This document shows positions 7,761-13,386 of a stretch of DNA of 13,386 nt, one piece after another. Origin of the DNA: Lachnospiraceae bacterium UBA7481 (GTDB lineage: Bacteria; Bacillota; Clostridia; Lachnospirales; Lachnospiraceae); contig DLOP01000117.1 of assembly GCA_002478505.1 (NCBI GenBank), positions 5,423 to 18,808 on the forward strand, read 5' to 3'. The notes beneath the pieces were generated by a model. The model made no database searches. It saw nothing but the letters and a program-made list of their open reading frames with translations, and had not been told where the DNA came from. The position numbers and the translations under genes are program-made. Position 1 is the stretch's first letter. Every line of letters begins with the position of its first letter.

Positions 7761-7786
7761 GCGTGTCCAATCGGGCACGCTTCTTT
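7761..7786 (+). terminator. Rho-independent terminator after acpP
   Basis: An eight-pair stem, GCGTGTCC (7761-7768) with GGGCACGC (7773-7780), contains one G-T wobble and closes a four-base AATC loop. It is followed directly by TTCTTT. It lies 33 bases after the acpP stop and should end the single-gene acpP transcript. Confidence 0.8.
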
Positions 7787-7845
7787 ATACACAAAAGGAG
7801 TATCGGATATAATATGAAAATGAAATAATGAAGGAGGATCCTTGT

Positions 7846-8940
7846 ATGGATCGGATTATGACAAATTGTCTTGATAAAGGTTTTTTGAAATATCAAAAAG
7901 AGTTTGAGGAGGCGGCGGTCCGCGTACTCCGTTCAGGATGGTATATCATGGGAAAGGAACTGGAACACTTTGAGGGAGAATTTGCGGATTATATCGGTGC
8001 GAAACACTGCGTTGGGACGGCAAGTGGTCTGGATGCGTTGATATTGGCATGCAGGACGCTGGGACTGCAGGAGGGTGACGAGGTCATTGTACAGGCTAAT
8101 ACGTATATTGCAACAGTCATGGCGATCACGATCGCAGGCGCAACGCCGGTATTTGTAGAACCGGATGAATACTTTCAGATCGATGCCGATAAGATTGAGG
8201 AGAAGATCACTGATAAGACGAAAGCCGTCATGGTGGTGCATCTGTACGGACAGGCTGCGAATATGGACCGGATCATGGAAATCTGCCGGAAACATGATCT
8301 GCGGCTGATTGAGGACTGCGCACAGTCCCATGGCGCGGATGATCGGGGTCAAATGACCGGAACTTTCGGGGATATCGGCTGCTTTTCCTTTTACCCTACC
8401 AAAAATCTCGGCGCATTTGGGGATGGGGGCGCGATCGTGACGGATCGTGAGGAGTACAGGGATCAGATCAGGATGCTGCGCAACTATGGAAGCAAAGTCA
8501 GATATTATAATGAAGAAGTCGGCATGAATTCCAGACTGGACGAGATGCAGGCGGCTCTTTTGTCGGTGCGTCTGAAGCATCTTCCGCAGCTGACGGAAGA
8601 GCGCAGGAAGATTGCGGAAAAGTATCTTAATGAGATTCATAACGAGAAGATTCTTTTGCCGAAGCATAGAGAGGGCGCGGGACATGTATATCATCAGTTT
8701 GTCATCCGATGCAAAGAAAGGCAGAAGTTAATGGAATATCTTAAGGAGCGGGGGATCGATACGATCATACATTATCCGATCCCGCCGCACCTTTCAAAGG
8801 CATACGCATATTTGGGACATCATAAGGGTGATTATCCCATTACGGAAGCATATGCGGATGAAGTGCTTTCGATTCCGATGTATAACGGACTGACAGCGGC
8901 GGAACAGGAGCGGGTGATCAATGCTTTGAACCAATTTTGA
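7846..8940 (+). CDS. DegT/DnrJ/EryC1/StrS family sugar aminotransferase
   Basis: This 364-residue PLP enzyme belongs to the family that transfers an amino group to keto sugars bound to nucleotides, used for cell-surface glycans or other glycoconjugates. Visible marks are the GTASGLDAL segment that grips the PLP phosphate, the IEDCAQSHGA segment with the Asp that contacts the pyridine ring, and FYPTKNLGAFGDGGA with Lys186 as the predicted Schiff-base lysine. MNSRLDEMQAALL and HYPIPPHLSKAY follow, as usual. The overall look is close to dTDP-3-keto-6-deoxyhexose aminotransferases (FdtB/QdtB group), but the substrate is inferred. I chose the ATG at 7846 because AAGGAGG (7831-7837) lies eight bases before it, whereas the upstream in-frame ATG at 7828 overlaps that site. 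No other sugar-nucleotide or glycosyltransferase genes are nearby, so it is a lone member here. Confidence 0.92.
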   Translation: MDRIMTNCLDKGFLKYQKEFEEAAVRVLRSGWYIMGKELEHFEGEFADYIGAKHCVGTASGLDALILACRTLGLQEGDEVIVQANTYIATVMAITIAGATPVFVEPDEYFQIDADKIEEKITDKTKAVMVVHLYGQAANMDRIMEICRKHDLRLIEDCAQSHGADDRGQMTGTFGDIGCFSFYPTKNLGAFGDGGAIVTDREEYRDQIRMLRNYGSKVRYYNEEVGMNSRLDEMQAALLSVRLKHLPQLTEERRKIAEKYLNEIHNEKILLPKHREGAGHVYHQFVIRCKERQKLMEYLKERGIDTIIHYPIPPHLSKAYAYLGHHKGDYPITEAYADEVLSIPMYNGLTAAEQERVINALNQF

Positions 8941-8990
8941 AAAAGGGGCATTTTCAATCGCATTAGCTGCTCGCAAAGGAGGCTCGCAGC

Positions 8991-10325
8991 ATGGGTACAG
9001 GAATGAAGATAAAGCTGCCGCAGGCGGTAGAGGAAGTGATCGGACAGATCAATGATGCAGGATATGAAGCATACATTGTGGGAGGATGTGTGCGGGATAC
9101 CCTATTGCATAAAGAGCCGAATGATTGGGATATTACGACTTCGGCAACGCCCGTTCAGGTAAAGGCGATTTTTAAAAGGACGATCGATACCGGAATACAG
9201 CACGGAACCGTAACCGTTATGAAGGGTAGGCAGGGCTATGAGGTTACGACATATCGGATCGATGGAGCCTATGAGGATGCAAGACATCCGAAGGAAGTGA
9301 TCTTTACGCCCGATCTGAAGGAAGACCTGAAGAGACGTGATTTTACGATCAATGCGATGGCGTATCACCCGGACTCGGGACTTGTGGATCCCTTTGATGG
9401 CAGAAAAGATCTGGAAGACCATGTGATCCGCTGCGTGGGGGATCCGAAGGATCGTTTTACAGAAGATGCGCTGCGGATGATGCGCGCTGTCAGATTTGCG
9501 GCACAGCTGGATTATAAGATTGAGGAGGATACCTTTGCAGCGATCAAAGAACTGGCTCCGTCCATCAAAAAGATCAGCGCGGAACGTATTCAGACAGAGA
9601 TGGTAAAGCTTTTGTTATCGGAGCATCCTGAACGATTCCTGACGTTTTATGAGTGCGGGTTGACAGCCTGCTTTTTGCCGGAATTTGACCGGATGATGAC
9701 GACCGTACAAAACAATCCGCATCATTGCTATACCGTTGGAGAGCATGTCATTCACGGACTTTCTTATATCAGGGCTGAGCAAAGCCTGAGACTTGCAATG
9801 CTTTTTCATGACATTGCGAAGCCGGAGACTAAGACCACAGATGAAAGAGGCGTAGATCATTTCCGGGGACATCAGGAACGTGGCGCGAAGATGGCGGAGG
9901 AAATTTTAAGGCGTTTAAAATTTGATAATCATACGATCACAATGGTGAAGGGTCTGGTAGCCTGTCATGACAGGAGGATCGAGCCGAATGCGAGGGCGAT
10001 GCGCAGAGCGGTCCATCAGATCGGGGAAGATTATTTTCCGGCATTATTTGAAATCAGAAAAGCGGATGTCATGGCGCAGAGTGAATACCGGAGAAAAGAA
10101 AAACTTGAAGCGATAGAAGAAGGATTTCAGATATATCAGAAGATGAAAGAGGAAGAACAGTGTATATCATTGAAAAGCCTTGCGGTCAGCGGCGGAGACT
10201 TGATCCGGGCGGGCATTGCGCCGGGACGGGGACTCGGCATGATCCTGGAGCAGATGCTGCAGGATGTAATCGAGGAGCCTTCCCATAATACGAAGGAATA
10301 TCTGATGCAGCGGTATGTGCCGTGA
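8991..10325 (+). CDS. cca: CCA tRNA nucleotidyltransferase
   Basis: The enzyme adds or repairs the CCA end of tRNAs using CTP and ATP. The 444-residue product has the class II nucleotidyltransferase head with GGCVRD (31-36) and the catalytic DWD pair (Asp45, Asp47). The RRDFTINAMAY motif, the EDALRMMRAVRFAAQ segment and the neck region follow, then an HD domain with His273-Asp274 (LFHDIAKPE), which in related enzymes gives phosphohydrolase activity. Poly(A) polymerase is a known alternative in this superfamily, but length and motif set fit CCA addition best. The ATG at 8991 has AAAGGAGG (8975-8982) eight bases upstream. That site lies in the loop between a GCTGC/GCAGC inverted pair (8966-8970, 8986-8990) and between two direct CTCGCA repeats. 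The gene starts 50 bases after the aminotransferase and is likely on the same transcript. Confidence 0.95.
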   Translation: MGTGMKIKLPQAVEEVIGQINDAGYEAYIVGGCVRDTLLHKEPNDWDITTSATPVQVKAIFKRTIDTGIQHGTVTVMKGRQGYEVTTYRIDGAYEDARHPKEVIFTPDLKEDLKRRDFTINAMAYHPDSGLVDPFDGRKDLEDHVIRCVGDPKDRFTEDALRMMRAVRFAAQLDYKIEEDTFAAIKELAPSIKKISAERIQTEMVKLLLSEHPERFLTFYECGLTACFLPEFDRMMTTVQNNPHHCYTVGEHVIHGLSYIRAEQSLRLAMLFHDIAKPETKTTDERGVDHFRGHQERGAKMAEEILRRLKFDNHTITMVKGLVACHDRRIEPNARAMRRAVHQIGEDYFPALFEIRKADVMAQSEYRRKEKLEAIEEGFQIYQKMKEEEQCISLKSLAVSGGDLIRAGIAPGRGLGMILEQMLQDVIEEPSHNTKEYLMQRYVP

Positions 10326-10414
10326 AGATTGTTCCTTGAGAGAATTTGGAATATTCCAATAAAAATATTCATAGGATAGTGTATGCCGAAAATGGCGGAA
10401 AGGGCGGTAATCCT

Positions 10415-11410
10415 ATGAATGACAGGGCAGTCAGTATTCTTGAGAATTATGAATTAAATGTGCTCCGTACCTATCGGGGAAGAAGCGCGATCATATGCGA
10501 GACGGATCAGGGACTGAAGGTGCTTAGGGAATACCGGGGGACGGAAGAACGGATAGCCAGGATCGATCAACTTCTCAGAACGGTAAGGGAGAAGTCCGGA
10601 TATCTTTTGGATGCTTATATACAGAATAAAGAGGGGACTTATCTCTGCCGGGACCGCGAACAGAATACCTATATTCTTAAAGATTATTATGAAGGGAAAG
10701 AATGCAGTCCGACGGATATGACTGATATCGGCATGGCATTTACCCATATGGCGAAACTGCATAAAGCAATGCGTGTGCCGCAGGAAGTTCCGGCACAGGG
10801 CAACAGCGGACTTTTGCATGAGATACATAAGCGCAATGCAGAGCTGAAACGAGGGAAAAAATTTATCCGGGGCAGAGCCAGCCGCAGTAATTTTGAGAAT
10901 TTTCTGCTGATCAATTACGATTTTTTTATGAAGAAGGCATTGGCGATAGAGGAACGGCTGGAACAGGAAGATTTTGGCGAATATGACCGTGCGATCCTTA
11001 CGGAAGGCGTATTCTGCCATGGAGATTTTCAGTATCATAATATTGTTTTTACCTCTTCGGGACCTGCGGTAATGAATTTTGAAAAATTCCAATGGGACAG
11101 CGGGATCAGGGATTTTTCCCTGTTTTTCAGAAAGGTAATGGAGAAAAATGGCTGGGATCTTAGCTGTGCGGAGATTTGTGCCGAAAATTACCTGAAAGAG
11201 AGGGAGATGTCCTCAGCAGAAAAAAAACTGCTGATCTACCGTCTTTCCTATCCGGAAAAATTTTGGAAAATTGTTAATTTTTACATTAATACACGCAAGT
11301 CAGTTGTGATGGAACGCAATACCGATAAGCTGAAAAAGATTATGGAGCAGGAACCGCTCAGGGAGAAAGGTGTTTCTTTTCTGGAATCTCTGTTATATAA
11401 TCATACATGA
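10415..11410 (+). CDS. CotS-family spore coat / APH-like kinase-fold protein
   Basis: The 331-residue protein has the aminoglycoside-phosphotransferase (APH) fold pattern of the CotS family, whose members include spore coat proteins. A divergent N-lobe (LKVLREYRG, then TYILKDYYEGKEC) leads to the FTHMAKLHKAM helix and the catalytic-loop motif HGDFQYHN (202-209). The next motif, usually DFD or DFE with a metal-binding Asp, reads NFE here (Asn221), followed by DSGIRDFSLFFRKVMEKNGWD. From memory, an Asn at this place is common in clostridial CotS-like proteins, so catalytic status is open: it may be an inactive or altered kinase. I chose the ATG at 10415 for its GGAAAGGG site (10397-10404); the upstream in-frame TTG at 10346 lies in a palindrome and lacks a ribosome binding site. 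A structural or enzymatic role in the spore coat is inferred from family. Confidence 0.82.
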   Translation: MNDRAVSILENYELNVLRTYRGRSAIICETDQGLKVLREYRGTEERIARIDQLLRTVREKSGYLLDAYIQNKEGTYLCRDREQNTYILKDYYEGKECSPTDMTDIGMAFTHMAKLHKAMRVPQEVPAQGNSGLLHEIHKRNAELKRGKKFIRGRASRSNFENFLLINYDFFMKKALAIEERLEQEDFGEYDRAILTEGVFCHGDFQYHNIVFTSSGPAVMNFEKFQWDSGIRDFSLFFRKVMEKNGWDLSCAEICAENYLKEREMSSAEKKLLIYRLSYPEKFWKIVNFYINTRKSVVMERNTDKLKKIMEQEPLREKGVSFLESLLYNHT

Positions 11411-11420
11411 AAGAGTTAAG

Positions 11421-11525
11421 TCCGGCTTACATAACTCTTTGTTGGAAAATATGTGTTCCAAAAAAATCATAAATGAAATCATTTTTGGAACACATATTTT
11501 CCGACTTCATGTTATGTAAATCTCA
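11421..11525 (+). repeat. 105-base palindromic repeat element, copy 2
   Basis: This second copy is inverted relative to copy 1 and lies between the CotS-like gene and the PEGA lipoprotein gene. The inner stem 11441-11459 pairs with 11487-11505 apart from a G-T wobble. An outer stem 11427-11435 pairs with 11511-11519, and an unpaired patch lies between the two. The 27-base centre (11460-11486) is identical to that of copy 1 after reversal, and the total length is the same, with no insertions or deletions. In the variable stem block, six base pairs differ from copy 1 at both partners and remain paired (for example C-G in copy 1 against A-T here at 11451/11495). The element ends about 40 bases before the lipoprotein start codon, so it would be in the leader of any transcript reading through. 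Confidence 0.9.
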
Positions 11526-11567
11526 GAGACGGAATTGTGGAACGAAAATTATGAGGAGAACGAAAGA

Positions 11568-12980
11568 GTGATTAGATTACAAAAAGTACAAGCTTTACAG
11601 AGTATATACCTGCTCCTGTTGTGCTTAGGTCTGTTTTTGCTGACGGGCTGCGCTCAAATGACGGGAAGCGGCACAGGAGGTCAGCAGGGCAATTATGATA
11701 CCGGCTTTGTTCCGGCGACAAGCGGTAATTATGATTCCAGAGATACGGCAATCGTGATCAGCAAGAATATCGAGGCTTCAACGATCACATTTAAAAATAT
11801 GGAACTGGGCAAATTTTATACTTTGAATTATGACGGCGCCACGGCGTATTATGATAAATACGGACAGGCATTATCGCTGGAACAGGTACGGGTCGGGGAG
11901 ATTGTGAGCGTGGACTTCCTTCACCGTGCGAAGCGTCTGGACAGTCTGCGCCTTTCTTCGGATGTGTTTGCATTTGACTGGGTGGAACACTTTGCGATGG
12001 AGACGGGCAGCAGGGAAATAAAATTGAACAATGAGATATACAGGATGGCGCAGGATGTAATAGTGCTTACGGAAAACGGCATCGGAGACCGGATGGATAT
12101 CAACGAGGCGGATGTACTGCGGGTGAGCGGTCATGACCATCTGATAGAAAGTATCGTAGTGGAACGCGGTCATGGTTATCTGCGTCTTAGCAACGACAGC
12201 TTTTTTATCGGCGGTTTTTTGGAGATAGATCATTCCAAGATCTATCAGGTCAGCGAGGAAATGCTGATTTCCGTACCGGTGGGAACTTATGAGGTGACGA
12301 TTTCCAATGCCGGATGCAGCGGTACGGAGACGATCACAGTTAAGGGAAATGAAGAATATGAGTGGGACGTCAGTGAATGGCAGGGGGAAGCCAAATACGG
12401 CGTTCTGGTATTTACGGTATCGCCTTCCAATGCCAAGGTTTATATCGATGGCAGACGTGCTGATACCGATACGGAGCAGGAATTGACTTATGGTATTCAT
12501 CAGATGGTGGTGGTAGCGGAAGGATATCAGACAATCAGTAAATATATCAGAGTCAGTGAAGAATATTCCAACATGAATATTACGATGGAATGGGGATCGG
12601 GAGGTTCTAATACCACATCAGAGAACGCTGTTTCCGAAAATAATGTATCCGGCAATAATGTATCGGGTAATACAGTATCGGGTAATACAGTATCCGGCAA
12701 TACTTCGTCCGGCAATACAGCATCTCAAGGAACGCCGTCTGACCGGACGCCGGTCAGCGCCTCCGGGTATAAGGTGACGATCGAGGGTCCGGAAGGCGTT
12801 GAAGTCTATAAGGATGGAACCTATATTGGGCTGGCTCCGGTCAGTTTTCCGAAGGAAGAGGGCTCTTATATTATCATTCTTAGGAAAAATGGCTGTCAGA
12901 CCAGAAGTTATACGATCACGGTAGATGATTCTGCCAAAGATATCAGCTATTCATTTTCGGCACTACTGCCAATAAATTAG
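11568..12980 (+). CDS. PEGA-domain lipoprotein with tandem-repeat linker
   Basis: The 470-residue product is a predicted membrane-anchored, outward-facing lipoprotein. It has a hydrophobic signal segment (residues 12-25) and an LLTGC lipobox with Cys28 as the lipidation site. A low-complexity Gly/Ser stretch follows, then two similar beta-rich segments of about 50-70 residues (roughly 45-120 and 130-200). Next come a partial PEGA-like strand set (about 228-262), a PEGA domain (about 278-328), a Ser/Asn/Gly/Thr linker (about 340-395) with seven five-residue repeats, and a second PEGA domain (about 400-465). PEGA domains are surface-exposed beta modules of unclear ligand. I chose the GTG at 11568 because AGGAG (11554-11558) lies nine bases upstream and the signal peptide then begins normally (MIRLQKVQ). 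Earlier in-frame starts lack a site. Role unknown; cell-wall binding is a guess. Confidence 0.85.
   Translation: MIRLQKVQALQSIYLLLLCLGLFLLTGCAQMTGSGTGGQQGNYDTGFVPATSGNYDSRDTAIVISKNIEASTITFKNMELGKFYTLNYDGATAYYDKYGQALSLEQVRVGEIVSVDFLHRAKRLDSLRLSSDVFAFDWVEHFAMETGSREIKLNNEIYRMAQDVIVLTENGIGDRMDINEADVLRVSGHDHLIESIVVERGHGYLRLSNDSFFIGGFLEIDHSKIYQVSEEMLISVPVGTYEVTISNAGCSGTETITVKGNEEYEWDVSEWQGEAKYGVLVFTVSPSNAKVYIDGRRADTDTEQELTYGIHQMVVVAEGYQTISKYIRVSEEYSNMNITMEWGSGGSNTTSENAVSENNVSGNNVSGNTVSGNTVSGNTSSGNTASQGTPSDRTPVSASGYKVTIEGPEGVEVYKDGTYIGLAPVSFPKEEGSYIIILRKNGCQTRSYTITVDDSAKDISYSFSALLPIN
12621..12725 (+). repeat. In-frame 15-base tandem repeats in the lipoprotein linker
   Basis: Seven consecutive 15-base units encode the five-residue pattern (E/G)-N-x-(V/S/A)-S. 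Units four and five (12666-12680 and 12681-12695) differ at only one base, and the rest are progressively diverged. Because the unit is a multiple of three, gain or loss by replication slippage would alter linker length without breaking the frame. Confidence 0.85.
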
Positions 12981-12986
12981 GAAATT

Positions 12987-13003
12987 GTTATGTAATTACA
13001 TAC
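12987..13003. repeat. Short AT-rich palindrome between the lipoprotein gene and hup
   Basis: TATGTAATTACATA (12989-13002... core starting at 12989) is a perfect 14-base palindrome six to ten bases after the lipoprotein stop codon. With its flanks it reads GTTATGTAATTACATAC, so it also contains the GTTATGTAA word found at the ends of the 105-base elements. It lacks the GC stem and T-run of a terminator. It could be a protein-binding site or a remnant; I cannot decide. Confidence 0.5.
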
Positions 13004-13040
13004 AAATTATAATGAATTTGGGAAAAACTGGTGAAACGTA

Positions 13041-13069
13041 TTGACAAAATTCAAAAAAACGAATATAAA
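13041..13069 (+). promoter_or_regulatory. Sigma-A type promoter of hup
   Basis: A perfect -35 TTGACA (13041-13046) and -10 TATAAA (13064-13069) are spaced by exactly 17 bases, with an A-rich spacer. Transcription should start near 13076, giving a leader of about 57 bases. The promoter is close to consensus, which fits the high expression expected of HU. Confidence 0.82.
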
Positions 13070-13070
13070 A

Positions 13071-13104
13071 GACTTATGACGTTTTCATAGAAAACGGACA
13101 AGTC
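13071..13104 (+). promoter_or_regulatory. Stem-loop at the hup transcription start and leader
   Basis: GTTTTC (13081-13086) and GAAAAC (13090-13095) form a perfect six-pair stem with a three-base loop just after the predicted start of transcription. A second inverted pair, GACTT (13071-13075) and AAGTC (13100-13104), encloses it, but its left arm lies largely upstream of the predicted start. It may therefore be a DNA operator or simply a 5' protective RNA hairpin. It lies clear of the ribosome binding site. Confidence 0.45.
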
Positions 13105-13132
13105 TATAAAATTATCTAGGAGGAGTTCAAGA

Positions 13133-13386
13133 ATGAACAAGACAGAATTAGTAGCAGCTGTTGCTGATAAGGCAGGGATCACAAAGAAAGACGCTGAAGC
13201 AGTAGTAGCAGCTTTTACTGACACGGTAACGACAGAGCTTAAGAAGGGCGGAAAAGTTCAGTTAGTTGGATTTGGTACATTTGAAGTTACCACAAGAGCT
13301 GCCAGAACAGGACGCAACCCGCAGACAGGCAAGGAGATGAAGATCGCAGCATCTAAGGCTCCGAAGTTCAAACCGGGCAAGGCATT
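13133..13386 (+). CDS. hup: HU family DNA-binding protein, 3' truncated by the window
   Basis: HU is a small dimeric nucleoid protein that bends and compacts DNA. The visible 84 codons are nearly the whole of a protein that is usually about 90-95 residues long. They start MNKTELVAAVADKAGITKKDAE, continue through the dimer core VQLVGFGTFEV and the DNA-gripping arm, with RAARTGRNPQTGKEM as the HU/IHF signature, and reach the KAPKFKPGKA end segment. The ATG at 13133 has a strong TAGGAGG site (13117-13123) nine bases upstream, and a consensus-like promoter precedes it. It is probably the first gene of its transcript, independent of the lipoprotein gene. Confidence 0.96.
   Translation, partial: MNKTELVAAVADKAGITKKDAEAVVAAFTDTVTTELKKGGKVQLVGFGTFEVTTRAARTGRNPQTGKEMKIAASKAPKFKPGKA

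Noticed and set aside
7785..7813. Promoter for the sugar aminotransferase using TATAAT at 7808-7813
   Set aside because: The -10 is perfect, but the -35 position reads TTATAC and there is no extended -10 TG, so I did not list it as a feature. It remains possible, since a terminator lies just upstream.
8934..8958. TTGAAAA/TTTTCAA inverted repeat at the end of the aminotransferase gene as a terminator
   Set aside because: The stem is all AT apart from one G-C pair, overlaps the stop codon and is not followed by a T-run; the next gene is 50 bases away and likely co-transcribed.
12621..12725. CRISPR-like array
   Set aside because: The 15-base units are contiguous with no spacers, are in frame and encode a Ser/Asn linker inside the lipoprotein gene.

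Overview
The window looks like chromosomal DNA from a spore-forming clostridial Firmicute, most likely a member of the Lachnospiraceae. This rests on Gram-positive Shine-Dalgarno sites, sigma-A type promoters, spore-related genes (ricT/yaaT, a CotS-type protein) and a gene order that matches the Bacillus yaaO-tmk-yaaQ-yaaR-holB-yaaT-yabA-yabB-yazA-rsmI region in reduced form. The assignment is inferred from gene content, not from a search. All genes are on the + strand and no gene-free stretch exceeds 300 bases.

Region 1 (1-7415) is the conserved housekeeping block. It holds the 3' part of an Orn/Lys/Arg decarboxylase-family gene (yaaO type), pyruvate kinase, a guanylate-kinase-like P-loop protein in the slot where Bacillus has tmk, a YaaR-family protein, DNA polymerase III delta prime, the PSP1-domain protein RicT, a TrmN6-type tRNA methyltransferase and the 16S rRNA methyltransferase RsmI. 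Spacing is mostly short and ricT overlaps trmN6, so much of it is probably co-transcribed. A 105-base palindromic repeat separates trmN6 from rsmI.

Region 2 (7416-10325) holds a stand-alone acyl carrier protein gene with its own promoter and terminator, then a DegT/DnrJ/EryC1/StrS-family sugar aminotransferase and a CCA tRNA nucleotidyltransferase.

Region 3 (10326-13386) holds a CotS/aminoglycoside-phosphotransferase-like protein, a second inverted copy of the 105-base palindrome, a lipoprotein with PEGA domains and a tandem-repeat linker, and the start of an HU gene with a strong promoter.

The most notable observation is the pair of 105-base palindromic elements at 6414-6518 and 11421-11525. 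They are equal in length and opposite in orientation, and share an identical 27-base centre. One stretch of stem differs between copies, yet base pairing is kept through six double compensatory changes. That indicates the folded structure is maintained. I cannot tell from the sequence alone whether it is a MITE/REP-like element, a structured RNA or a protein-binding palindrome.
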